Below, piece by piece: positions 14,742-21,962 of a stretch of 24,406 nucleotides of DNA. Position 1 is the stretch's first letter. Each line of letters begins with the position of its first letter. The DNA is from DASUBN01 sp050261675 (GTDB lineage Bacteria; Pseudomonadota; Gammaproteobacteria; Natronospirales; REEB76): NCBI GenBank assembly GCA_050261675.1, contig JBLNDO010000077.1:1-24406 (forward strand). The letters run 5' to 3'. The notes under the pieces are model-generated. The model saw only the letters and a program-made list of their open reading frames with translations. It ran no database searches and was not told where the DNA came from. The position numbers and the translations under genes are program-made.

Positions 14742-14887
14742 GGAATTTCATTTAAAAGTGTCGCGAGCGAAGGCAGAACAAGGCGCGGGAGGCGAGCAAC
14801 CGGAGCGTACTCTTTTAGTACGTGAGGATTGCGAGCCGGACCGCAATGCCGTAATGCCGAGCGCAGCAGCTTTTAATATGAAATTCC
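14742..14887 (+). repeat. Structured dispersed repeat, copy B (146 bp)
   Basis: The ends GGAATTTCATTTAAAAG (14742-14758) and CTTTTAATATGAAATTCC (14870-14887) are an imperfect inverted repeat of about 17 pairs. They are unrelated in sequence to the ends of copy A. The core (14759-14869) matches copy A read on the minus strand: GCGAGCGAAGGCAGAACAAG, GAGCAACCGGAGCGTAC, GTACGTGAGGATTGCGAGCC, ATGCCGAGCGCAGCAG. A hairpin with arms 14791-14810 and 14818-14837 has loop TCTTTTA and internal loops with facing GA pairs. The right end contains the stop and last codons of the convergent membrane protein gene. Confidence 0.85.
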
Positions 14888-15340
14888 CAGGCGCTGGTAG
14901 GCATCGGCTAATAGCCACACGGGGCCGATGAGCAGGAACTGCAGGTCCCTGAAGAAGGAAGGTTTCTTGCCTTCGATCCTGTGGCCGATGAACTGGCCGA
15001 TCCAGGCACCCACAAAGATCGCAATGCAGGTCCAGAGCAGCGGCCAGGGGAATCCTGCAAGTGCCTCCAGGATGAGGATCATGACGAAACTCACCAGCAG
15101 CATGCCGGCGGCGAGCCGCACCGAGAGCAGGAAGTAATAGACGAGCGAGGCGAGGATCAGGAGCGTGGCCCAATTGAGATAGGGACTGAGGCTGCCGAAG
15201 AACGCAGGCCGCGGCACGGACCAGAGCATACCCAGCACGCTCAGCATGATGAGCGGCACGCAGGCCCAATGAATCTTCTTATTCACCGGGTTACGGTGGC
15301 TTTCGCCGTATTCGTCCAGCCAGCTCTGGATGCTGCGCAT
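14873..15340 (-). CDS. Mpo1-like (DUF962) integral membrane protein
   Basis: A 155-residue protein with the DUF962/Mpo1 signature: a short N-terminus ending YGESHRNPVNKKIHWACVPL (conserved His and Asn residues) and then about four membrane helices (residues 26-43, 55-73, 75-97, 99-117), with IGQFIGHRIEGKKPSFFRDL (the second conserved His cluster) and a last hydrophobic stretch. Yeast Mpo1 is an Fe(II)-dependent dioxygenase that alpha-oxidises 2-hydroxy fatty acids; the His residues seen here fit its metal ligands. Activity of bacterial members is inferred, not shown. The final residues and the TAA stop lie inside the right arm of repeat copy B. It is divergent from the hotdog-fold gene, 35 bases away. 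Confidence 0.82.
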   Translation of the reverse strand: MRSIQSWLDEYGESHRNPVNKKIHWACVPLIMLSVLGMLWSVPRPAFFGSLSPYLNWATLLILASLVYYFLLSVRLAAGMLLVSFVMILILEALAGFPWPLLWTCIAIFVGAWIGQFIGHRIEGKKPSFFRDLQFLLIGPVWLLADAYQRLGISY

Positions 15341-15375
15341 GGGTCACCCGCCCTTGGGTTTAGAATGGAACCAGT

Positions 15376-15885
15376 ATGGGCGTCGCCAAGTTCATTGCCA
15401 ACCTGAAGTTCCTCTCGGAGGCGCGGCGCCTCGAGCTCTATCCCGCCTTCGCCATGATGCGCGTGAAGGTGCTGGAGATCGGCGACGGCTGGCGGCGGGT
15501 GCGCATGAAACTGCCGCTCAACAGCATCTCCCGCAACCCGGGCGGCGTCATGTTCGGCGGCTTCCAGGCCTCCCTCGCGGACCCCGTCGCCGCCCTCGCC
15601 TGCGCGCGGGTGTTCCCGGGCTATTCGGTCTGGACCCGTGCCATGACCGTGGACTTCCAGAAGGGCGGCAGCACCGACCTCGAGCTGCGCTTCGAGATGA
15701 AGCCGGAGCAGGAGGCGGCCATCGCGGCGGAGCTCATGACCAAGGGCCGCTCGACCCCCACCTTCGAATACGGCTACTACCTCACGGACGGCACCCTCTG
15801 CACCCGCATCAGCAACACCGTGGCCATCCGCCCCAAGGGCTACAAGAAGGCCACCACCCCGCCGGCCGACATGGACGCCTTGTGA
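15376..15885 (+). CDS. Hotdog-fold protein, DUF4442/PaaI-like thioesterase
   Basis: A 169-residue protein with a hotdog fold pattern: a first helix and strand (YPAFAMMRVKVLEIGDGWRR), the central helix region NPGGVMFGGFQASLADPVAA, then strands VWTRAMTVDFQKGG and LELRFEMKP, and a last strand TLCTRISNTVAIRPK. NPGGVMFGGF corresponds to the HGG-type active-site loop of PaaI-like thioesterases, and Asp68 in ASLADP sits where the catalytic Asp/Glu normally lies. It probably hydrolyses an acyl-CoA or other acyl thioester in the cytoplasm; the acyl group is unknown. The start has GGAA about 6 bases upstream. The next gene lies 60 bases downstream on the same strand, so a shared transcript is possible. 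Confidence 0.75.
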   Translation: MGVAKFIANLKFLSEARRLELYPAFAMMRVKVLEIGDGWRRVRMKLPLNSISRNPGGVMFGGFQASLADPVAALACARVFPGYSVWTRAMTVDFQKGGSTDLELRFEMKPEQEAAIAAELMTKGRSTPTFEYGYYLTDGTLCTRISNTVAIRPKGYKKATTPPADMDAL

Positions 15886-15945
15886 CCGGCGCGGGGATTT
15901 GCGTTAGTCTTAATGTCCCCCTTTGGCCCCCATGAAGAGGCCCCC

Positions 15946-16239
15946 ATGAAGGCCCTGAAACCGGCGTTGGTGCGCGAGCTCATCGGTTACGCCGACAAAG
16001 GCGAGCTCGACCAGGTGGTCGGCGTGCTGGTACGCCTAGATAAGGACCAGCTGGCGGAGTTGAAGGCGGTGCTGTGGATCGGCAAGGACGGCCAGACGCC
16101 GAAACATTGGGACGCGCTCGTGATCCAGGCCCGCGCCAAGCTGGACAAGGACACGGTGCAATACCTCGCCGAGGAGAAGAACCTGGGCGCGGACCTCAAC
16201 AAGGGCATGGACATTCTGGAGAACGCCGGGCGCATCTGA
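15946..16239 (+). CDS. DUF3775 family protein
   Basis: A 97-residue cytoplasmic protein. The ATG at 15946 has AAGAGG 5 bases upstream; an in-frame ATG at 15913 lacks a ribosome site and would add a poorly conserved leader. The DUF3775 pattern is visible: LIGYADKGELDQVVGVLVRL, then LAELKAVLWIGKDGQTPKHW, then helices with YLAEEKNLGADLNKGMDIL. The family is small, alpha-helical and of unknown function. It is followed 21 bases later by the secreted TPR protein gene on the same strand. Confidence 0.75.
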   Translation: MKALKPALVRELIGYADKGELDQVVGVLVRLDKDQLAELKAVLWIGKDGQTPKHWDALVIQARAKLDKDTVQYLAEEKNLGADLNKGMDILENAGRI

Positions 16240-16260
16240 GACCGGTAGCATCGATCTTCC

Positions 16261-17001
16261 ATGCGCCATTCATTGCTCTGTCTGATCCTCGCGCTCGCGC
16301 CGCTCGCGGCCGGCGCCAATGCCGTGCCTCCCATGCAGACGGTGGGCGGGGCCCAGGCCGCGCGGGCGCGGGCCACCGTCATTCCCTGGCAATACCAGTT
16401 GAGCGACCTCGTCCGCAGCGAGACCGAGGCCAACGGCCAGGTCAGCCAGTATCTCGACATGCCGGTGTTGGACAGTTTCCTGGCCACCATCGCCGATTAC
16501 GTACAGATTTCCCCGCCGCGTTTCGACAACGATGCCGAACGCGCGGATGCCACCGACAAGCTGACGCACATCATCACGGTGCTCGTCGGCCTGGACACGG
16601 GTGACAACGTGGACGTGAATATTCTGAGGCGCGAGGCCTTCGCCCAGAGCCTCGCCTGCAACCTGGACATCCCCGGCGCCTGCCAGAAGACCGACTTCGC
16701 CTACGGGCGGCTGCTGAAACGCACCCCCGACGAGCCCACCGCCAATTACCTCTATGGCAGCTTCCTCGCGGCCATGCCCTCCAAGGGAAAGGTCGCCGAG
16801 CGTTACCTGCAGAAATCCCTCAAGCTCGGCGTGAAACGCGCCAACTACAACCTCGGCATCCTGTATCTGAGCCTTGGCCAAAAAAGGAAGGCCCTGGGCT
16901 GCCTGCAGAAATACGCCGCGGATTACCCGGACGACGCCAACGCCGCCAAACTCATCGCCGACATCAAGCGCGGCGAGGTCAAAGCCTCCCCCAAGCCCTG
17001 A
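16261..17001 (+). CDS. Secreted TPR/Sel1-like repeat protein
   Basis: A 246-residue protein with a signal peptide MRHSLLCLILALAPLAAGANA (1-21). Residues 22-140 are helical with no recognised domain. Residues 155-235 contain tetratricopeptide-like helix pairs: PTANYLYGSFLAAMPSKGKV, AERYLQKSLKLGVKRANYNL and GILYLSLGQKRKALGCLQKY, a pattern between TPR and Sel1. Such proteins are adaptors for protein contacts, here in the periplasm. Three Cys residues (133, 141, 214) are present. The ribosome site is weak. The partner is unknown, and no secretion or pilus operon lies nearby to suggest one. Confidence 0.75.
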   Translation: MRHSLLCLILALAPLAAGANAVPPMQTVGGAQAARARATVIPWQYQLSDLVRSETEANGQVSQYLDMPVLDSFLATIADYVQISPPRFDNDAERADATDKLTHIITVLVGLDTGDNVDVNILRREAFAQSLACNLDIPGACQKTDFAYGRLLKRTPDEPTANYLYGSFLAAMPSKGKVAERYLQKSLKLGVKRANYNLGILYLSLGQKRKALGCLQKYAADYPDDANAAKLIADIKRGEVKASPKP

Positions 17002-17173
17002 GCGCGGGAACCATCCTCCCGACGAACATGTCCACCCATCACTCCTTGCCGGTAGGGCGGCATGGGTGTGCGCCATGCAATTTAGGAAATGGCGTCCACT
17101 CGAAATGCAGCCCGACTCGATGGGTTGTTTCTTATGCGAAATGTCACGGAAATTAATACTCGGGTGGTCTAAT

Positions 17174-17208
17174 CTGGAACCAGTCCATGAACGAACAGTC
17201 CATGGACT
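17174..17208. promoter_or_regulatory. Tandem palindromes upstream of the ankyrin gene, candidate operator
   Basis: CTGGAACCAG (17174-17183) is a 10-bp palindrome and AGTCCATGGACT (17197-17208) a 12-bp palindrome; the half-site CAGTCCATG occurs twice (17181 and 17196). The cluster sits 43-77 bases before the GTG at 17251, in an AT-richer stretch with a -10-like TAATCT at 17170-17175. The rest of the 249-base gap (17002-17250) shows no gene or terminator. Confidence 0.4.
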
Positions 17209-17250
17209 AAATTAAATAACAAAAATAGAAGCCGACGTTGGAGACATCAG

Positions 17251-17820
17251 GTGGACAACGCAGAAATCGAGCGCCTGCGCGCAAGGAACATATCCAAGGT
17301 CACGGCTCGGGCCCTGGACGCCTGCCTCAAGGAAAACGAGGCCGCCAAGGTGGAGCTCGAGATCCTCATGAACGGCCCTCATGGCAGGATCGTGGTACTT
17401 GCCATCCTGGACTCCCCTGCCGCCGCCCAGGCGGCCATGCGCCGCGGCGCCGAATTGTGGAAGCCCTTCGGCCCCAAGGAGAGCTTCCTCTACGAGCTGG
17501 TGCTCGACCACAGCGACGTGGGTGTGCGCCGCGTGAAGAACCTGTTGGACAACGGCTGGGATCCGAACCTCAAGATGGAGGGCACGCAACGCACCGCGCT
17601 CATGCAGGTCACCAACGCCTGGAACCCCATCAACCGCGATCTCGTCGCCATGCTGCTGGTGGCGGGCGCCGACCCCGAAGCGCGCTCGGCCGGCGGACAG
17701 ACGGCCCTCGACTTCGCGCCGGTCTCCATGCGCAACTTCGTGCAGAACTTCATCCGCGACATCGAGCAAGACACGACGAACCGCGCCGCCCGCAACGCCA
17801 AGGCCAGCGATCCAAGCTGA
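17251..17820 (+). CDS. Ankyrin-repeat protein
   Basis: A 189-residue cytoplasmic protein starting at GTG 17251, with GGAGA about 8 bases upstream; no suitable ATG lies nearby. The C-terminal half has ankyrin-like repeats: VGVRRVKNLLDNGWDPNLKM with RTALMQVTNAW, then RDLVAMLLVAGADPEARSAG with GQTALDFAP. An earlier, weaker repeat may be AAAQAAMRRGAELW. Residues 1-45 form a charged helix. No signal peptide is seen. The protein probably binds another protein; the partner is unknown. It converges with the TPM/LemA operon, with 10 bases between the stops. Confidence 0.8.
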   Translation: MDNAEIERLRARNISKVTARALDACLKENEAAKVELEILMNGPHGRIVVLAILDSPAAAQAAMRRGAELWKPFGPKESFLYELVLDHSDVGVRRVKNLLDNGWDPNLKMEGTQRTALMQVTNAWNPINRDLVAMLLVAGADPEARSAGGQTALDFAPVSMRNFVQNFIRDIEQDTTNRAARNAKASDPS

Positions 17821-17830
17821 GCCCGTAGGG

Positions 17831-18451
17831 TCAGATCTCGATTAATCCGTCGGAAAGTTCGTCCTGGTCATCCGGCGTCGTCGGATAGTGTCTCGCCATG
17901 GCATCGCCGCAGGCCTCGATGGCGCTCACGAAGCCCGAGGTCACGTCCCCCTTCTGCACCTCGTCCACGAACAGCTTCACGATGCGGCCCCAGGCCCCTT
18001 CCCCCACCTTCTCGTGGATGCCCTTGTCCGCCACAATCTCCACGTAGTGCTCCGCCAAGGAAACGAAGAACAACACACCCGAATGCTCCCGGGTGACATG
18101 CACGCCCCGTTCGTAGAACTGGGCATGAGCCAAGCGGCTCGCCCGGGCGTGCTTCACGTGCTTCGGCACCAGGGCCATGTGCAAAGCGGGCAGGAATTCA
18201 AACAACAGCGTGAGTGCGATGAAAGCGAGTAGTTGCAACTGATAGATATGCAGATAGCGCACCGGCGCCGCGAACAGCAGGAACGGCGCCGGCAACAGGA
18301 ACACGAGTCCCGCCGCCCAGAGGAGCGCAAAGCTGAGATAGCTATCGCTGGCACCGGCTACCATCGCCACGAACTCGCCGCTGGTGCGTTTTTCCGCCGT
18401 GTGGATGGCGGCGGTGATCCGCTCCCGGTCCTGTTGGCTGAACCTCACCAT
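17831..18451 (-). CDS. TPM-domain membrane protein (second TPM gene of the operon)
   Basis: A 206-residue protein. It begins MVRFSQQDRERITAAIHTAE and KRTSGEFVAMVAGASDSYLS, the TPM core, then two adjoining membrane helices (about 40-60 and 68-87). The second half of the TPM fold follows: VHVTREHSGVLFFVSLAEHY, VEIVADKGIHEKVGEGAWG and DVTSGFVSAIEACGDAMARH. The TPM fold split by two helices is a known arrangement in proteins encoded next to lemA and ygcG. The reading frame is open further upstream, but the ATG at 18451 overlaps the stop of the upstream TPM gene (ATGGTGA), the usual sign of coupled translation. Function unknown; probably an inner-membrane complex with its neighbours. Confidence 0.85.
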   Translation of the reverse strand: MVRFSQQDRERITAAIHTAEKRTSGEFVAMVAGASDSYLSFALLWAAGLVFLLPAPFLLFAAPVRYLHIYQLQLLAFIALTLLFEFLPALHMALVPKHVKHARASRLAHAQFYERGVHVTREHSGVLFFVSLAEHYVEIVADKGIHEKVGEGAWGRIVKLFVDEVQKGDVTSGFVSAIEACGDAMARHYPTTPDDQDELSDGLIEI

Positions 18452-19236
18452 GACCCGGACGCGCCCCCGCCGCCGAACGAACCTCCGCCGCCGGAAAACC
18501 CGCCTCCCCCGCCGAAGCCACCTCCACCCCAGCCTCCGCCGCGGCGGTTGCCGCCCCAACCGCCCCCGAACCCGCCCAGGAGCCACCACAGGCCGAAGAG
18601 CGTGCTGCCACGGCGCAAGAAGTAGTTCGCCATGAAGATGCGGAATAGGATGCCCACCACGATCAGGATGATAAAGAAAGTATTGAAGCTGTCGTGCCGT
18701 CTCTGCTGGTGCACCTCTTCCGCCTGCCCGCCCAGCACTTGCAGAATGGCGTCCACACCGGCGCTGATGCCGCCGGGTATATCGCCCTGCTTGAATCGGG
18801 GCACGATGGTATTGCGGATGATGTCGTCCGAGAAGGCGTCGGTGAGCGTGCCTTCGAGACCGTAGCCCACCTCGATGCGGACCTTGCGCTCTCCCGTATC
18901 CACCAGGAGCAGCGCACCGGTATTGGCGCCCTTGCGGCCGATGCCCCAGTGACGGCCAAGCTGGTAGCCCCACTCGTCCAAGGGGTAGCCGTCGAGCGTC
19001 GCCACCGTCACCACCACCAGCTGGTTCCCGCTGTCCTGGTCGTAGGCCTGGAGCTTCTGGGTCAGGGCATCGCTCACGTCCGGCGGCAGGACGTGGGCCC
19101 CATCCACGACCGGCCCGGTCAATTCCGGGAACGGCGGCGCGGAAGCGTCGTCTGCGTGCGCCGCTAGAGGAAAAAAGGAAAGCGCCGCGAGGATAAACGC
19201 AGCGCCGTAGCGACGGGCGATCACGCCCGTAATCAT
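18445..19236 (-). CDS. YgcG-type TPM-domain protein with glycine-rich tail
   Basis: A 263-residue protein: signal peptide (1-28, ending LAAHA), a periplasmic TPM domain at about 40-165 (GPVVDGAHVLPPDVSDALTQ, NQLVVVTVATLDG, GANTGALLLVDTGERKVRIE, GYGLEGTLTDAFSDDIIRN), a membrane helix at about 188-206 (FFIILIVVGILFRIF), then a tail of almost only Gly, Phe, Trp and Ser. This architecture is typical of YgcG/TPM phosphatase-like proteins. The plant TLP18.3 domain has weak phosphatase activity; bacterial function is unproven. It starts 1 base after the lemA stop and overlaps the next gene by 7 bases, so lemA and the two TPM genes form a tight operon. Confidence 0.9.
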   Translation of the reverse strand: MITGVIARRYGAAFILAALSFFPLAAHADDASAPPFPELTGPVVDGAHVLPPDVSDALTQKLQAYDQDSGNQLVVVTVATLDGYPLDEWGYQLGRHWGIGRKGANTGALLLVDTGERKVRIEVGYGLEGTLTDAFSDDIIRNTIVPRFKQGDIPGGISAGVDAILQVLGGQAEEVHQQRRHDSFNTFFIILIVVGILFRIFMANYFLRRGSTLFGLWWLLGGFGGGWGGNRRGGGWGGGGFGGGGGFSGGGGSFGGGGASGSW

Positions 19237-19237
19237 T

Positions 19238-19843
19238 TTAGAATTGGACCTTCGGAGCGGTCTGGGCTTCCTGCGTCGCCGTGAAGCTCTGCATCACCTG
19301 CTTGTCGCTGTAGAACATAGCGCGGTACCAGCGACCCGGGATGGTGGTGAGCTCGGTGTTGTAGGTCTGCACCGCCAGGATGTAGTCGCGGCGCGCCACG
19401 GCGATGCGGTTCTCGGTACCCTCGAGCTGCGACTGCAGCGTCAGGAAGCTCTGGTCGGCCTTGAGGTTGGGATAGTTCTCGGTCACCACCATGAGGCGCG
19501 AGAGCGCACTGCCCAAGGCCGTCTGGTTCTGCTCGAATTCCTTGAAGGCCTGGGGGTTGGTGAGGATGTTCTGGGGCACCTGCATCTGGGTGACCCGGGC
19601 ACGGGCTTGGGTCACCTCGTCCAGCACCTTGTCTTCGTGGGCGGCGTAGCCCTTCACCGTGGCCACCAGGTTCGGCACCAGGTCGGCGCGGCGCTGGTAC
19701 TGGTTCTGGACCTCGGCCCAGGAGGCCTGCACCGCCTGGTCATAGCGCGGGATGTTGTTGATGCCGCAGCCGGAGAGGGCGAGGACCGCGCCCAGGAGGG
19801 CGCCGATCCCGAGGATTCGTGTCAGGGAGCGCAGCGTGGCCAT
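19238..19843 (-). CDS. lemA: LemA family lipoprotein
   Basis: A 201-residue protein. The N-terminus is a hydrophobic segment ending in a lipobox LSGC (Cys26), so it is probably lipid-anchored. The LemA pattern follows: NIPRYDQAVQASWAEVQNQY, QRRADLVPNLVATVKGYAAH, then VTENYPNLKADQSFLTLQSQ, LEGTENRIAVARRDYILAVQ and TYNTELTTIPG. The fold is a long helical bundle. LemA is widespread and of unknown function, and is repeatedly found with TPM-domain genes, as here. AAGGAAAA lies about 5 bases before the ATG. The gene heads the operon; a TATGAT -10-like sequence lies in the upstream gap but no -35 was found. Confidence 0.92.
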   Translation of the reverse strand: MATLRSLTRILGIGALLGAVLALSGCGINNIPRYDQAVQASWAEVQNQYQRRADLVPNLVATVKGYAAHEDKVLDEVTQARARVTQMQVPQNILTNPQAFKEFEQNQTALGSALSRLMVVTENYPNLKADQSFLTLQSQLEGTENRIAVARRDYILAVQTYNTELTTIPGRWYRAMFYSDKQVMQSFTATQEAQTAPKVQF

Positions 19844-19985
19844 AGGTTTTCCTTAATAGATGAGACAGGAACCCCGGCAATCATAACGCGGACGTCGGAT
19901 GATACGCCGCATGCGGTGAACGCCATCCCTGCTTTAATATGGACGGGGAACCTTCTTTCAAGTGCGCCGGGGAGCCGCGAACGCC

Positions 19986-21491
19986 ATGGCCCGCGACAAA
20001 CGGATCGTCCTCCTGGTGCACGGCTGGAGCGTGCGCGACACCGCCACCTACGGCGGCTTGCCGGAACGCCTGGTCCGCGAGGCCAAGCGCAACCCCGGCC
20101 TGGATCTGGACGTGCGCCAGATCTGGCTCTCGGAATACATCAGCTTCCACAACGAGGTGACCCTGCCGGACATCGCCCGCGCCTTCCAGGCGGCCCTGGA
20201 GCGGGAGCTCGGCGAGGAACTCGACCGTGGGCGGCGCTTCGCCTGCATCACCCATTCCACCGGCGGGCCGGTGATCCGCGCCTGGCTGCAGCAGAACTAT
20301 CTCTCCCAGGGCCTGTACGTCACGCCCATGAGCCACCTCATCATGCTGGCGCCGGCGAACTTCGGCTCGGCCCTGGTGCAGCTCGGGCTCTCGAAACTCT
20401 CGCGGCTGCGTGCCTGGTTCGATGGTGTGGAGGTGGGCACGGGCGTACTGGACTGGCTCGAGCTCGGCAGTCCCCAGAGCTGTGCGCTCAACCTGGAATG
20501 GCTGGAGCGGGGGGCGGAGATCATCGGGCCATCCGGCGTGTTCCCCTTCGTGCTCGCGGGCCAGACCCACGACTCGCAACTCTACGACTTCGTGAACAGC
20601 TACACGGGCGAACTCGGCACGGACGGGGTGGTGCGTGTCGCCGCCGCCAACCTCAACTTCAACCACCTGCGGCTCCTGCAACAGGACCCGGTCCCCGACA
20701 AGAAGGCGAAGCTGGGCTTCAGCGCCCCGGCGCTTACGGCGGGTGTGGTGAAAGTTTCGCCGGCGGTGCCCTTTGCGGTGCTGCCGGGTGTATGCCACTC
20801 GGATGTACGCCTCGGCATCATGCGCAGCGTGCCACCCAAGGACCAGCCGCACCCGACAATCACGGCACTGCTCGACTGCCTCGCGGTCAACGACATGGCG
20901 GGCTATGCCCGGGCATTCGACCGCTTCGGCGCCGAGACCGTGGATACCCAGTCGCAAGAGCGGGTGGAGGACCGGAGCGGCTTGGGGCCCTTCGACCACC
21001 AGGTGATTCGTGACCCCTGCAGCATGTTGGTGTTCCGGGTGCGGGACGACCAGGGCAATCCCATCAAGGATTTCGACCTGGTGCTCACGGCGGGACCCGA
21101 GGGCAACCCCAACCATCTCCCTCCCGGCTTCTATATAGACAGGCAGCGCAACCACCTGGATCCCGGCACGATCACCTATTACATCAACCATGCCCGCATG
21201 CTGGGCGCGCCGGCGGTGGTTTATAAAGACAGGGAAATCCGCCCCACACTCCAGCCGGCGACAAGCCTGGGCCTGCGCGTGATTCCCTATCCCCAGGACG
21301 GCTTCGTGCTCTACCAGCCGGCGGCGTTGCCGGCGGACGCTAAGCACCTCGCCCAACTCGTGAAACCCAACCAGACCACGGTGGTGGACGTGGTGCTGAA
21401 GCGCATCGTGCGCGAGGGCGTATACCGCCTGACGCGCCGCGCCTCCCCCCAGGATTTCACCAAGCAACCGGCTGGACCGCCGGTGGACTGA
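19986..21491 (+). CDS. Alpha/beta-hydrolase lipase (phospholipase/esterase-like) with unknown C-terminal domain
   Basis: A 501-residue protein. The hydrolase core has an oxyanion motif VLLVHGWSV (His12), a nucleophile elbow CITHSTGG (Ser91), a probable acid Asp213 in GTDGVVRVAAANLNF and a probable catalytic His271 in LPGVCHSD, the order and spacing of PGAP1/DUF676-type lipases. Residues from about 300 form a second, beta-rich region (SMLVFRVRDDQGNPIKDFDL, PPGFYIDRQRNHLDPGTITY) that I do not recognise; it may bind lipid or a partner. No signal peptide is seen. Start: ATG 19986 has GGAG about 11 bases upstream; an alternative GTG at 19962 would add eight residues. It ends 3 bases from the convergent DUF2062 gene. 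The substrate is probably a lipid or acyl ester. Confidence 0.8.
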   Translation: MARDKRIVLLVHGWSVRDTATYGGLPERLVREAKRNPGLDLDVRQIWLSEYISFHNEVTLPDIARAFQAALERELGEELDRGRRFACITHSTGGPVIRAWLQQNYLSQGLYVTPMSHLIMLAPANFGSALVQLGLSKLSRLRAWFDGVEVGTGVLDWLELGSPQSCALNLEWLERGAEIIGPSGVFPFVLAGQTHDSQLYDFVNSYTGELGTDGVVRVAAANLNFNHLRLLQQDPVPDKKAKLGFSAPALTAGVVKVSPAVPFAVLPGVCHSDVRLGIMRSVPPKDQPHPTITALLDCLAVNDMAGYARAFDRFGAETVDTQSQERVEDRSGLGPFDHQVIRDPCSMLVFRVRDDQGNPIKDFDLVLTAGPEGNPNHLPPGFYIDRQRNHLDPGTITYYINHARMLGAPAVVYKDREIRPTLQPATSLGLRVIPYPQDGFVLYQPAALPADAKHLAQLVKPNQTTVVDVVLKRIVREGVYRLTRRASPQDFTKQPAGPPVD

Positions 21492-21494
21492 GCG

Positions 21495-21962
21495 TCAAAC
21501 CTTCCTTGGCATCAGCCGCTTCAAGGGCAAGAGCAGCAGAAAATACAGGACCGGCCCCGCCACCGCGGAGAACAGGAGCCAGGCCGTGGCGCCGTGCCAG
21601 GTGTAGCTCCAGAACGCCACCACGCTGCCCCAGAAATCCTTCTCGAAACGCCCGACGATTTGGCTCACCGAGAGCGGCAGCGGCGCCTCGCCGAAGAGCC
21701 TCTGTCCCGCCTGCACGAAGGGGATGAGCAGCAAGAGCTGCAGCGGATACACCAGGTTGTTGACCAGCTGGATGAGCGGCAGGTTGAGGCCCAGGGCGAG
21801 GGCCGCCAAGGTGCAGGAGACGATGGTGGTGCCGAGCACCGGCGCGATGCCGAGCAGTACCCCCAGCACTACCGCGAGCGCGATCTTCTGCGGGGTGATG
21901 CCCTGCTTCAAGAGGTCCAGAATGTGCCGCGTAAGACGGTTATCCCTGAGGCGCTTGATCAC
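21495..21962 (-). CDS. DUF2062 family membrane protein
   Basis: A 155-residue protein matching DUF2062: a basic N-terminus, GITPQKIALAVVLGVLLGIA and PVLGTT (the conserved G-x-x-P-x-x-G region in the first helix), LGLNLPLIQLVNNLVYPLQL, IPFVQAGQRLFGE, and a last helix ending LLLPLKRLMPRKV. Three to four membrane helices are expected. The function is unknown; in other bacteria such genes often neighbour cell-envelope or glycosyltransferase genes. Here it converges with the lipase gene, and a 415-base gap separates it from the divergent secreted protein gene. No clear ribosome site is seen. Confidence 0.85.
   Translation of the reverse strand: MIKRLRDNRLTRHILDLLKQGITPQKIALAVVLGVLLGIAPVLGTTIVSCTLAALALGLNLPLIQLVNNLVYPLQLLLLIPFVQAGQRLFGEAPLPLSVSQIVGRFEKDFWGSVVAFWSYTWHGATAWLLFSAVAGPVLYFLLLLPLKRLMPRKV

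Noticed and set aside
13561..14887. Insertion sequence or composite transposon with inverted ends
   Set aside because: There is no transposase gene, the outer ends of the two copies differ in sequence, and no flanking target duplication is seen.
19881..21467. Long minus-strand open frame (over 500 codons) across the lipase gene
   Set aside because: It is antisense to a clear alpha/beta-hydrolase, has a His/Gly/Arg/Val-rich shadow composition, no domain and no ribosome site. High GC with strong third-base bias leaves the opposite strand open.
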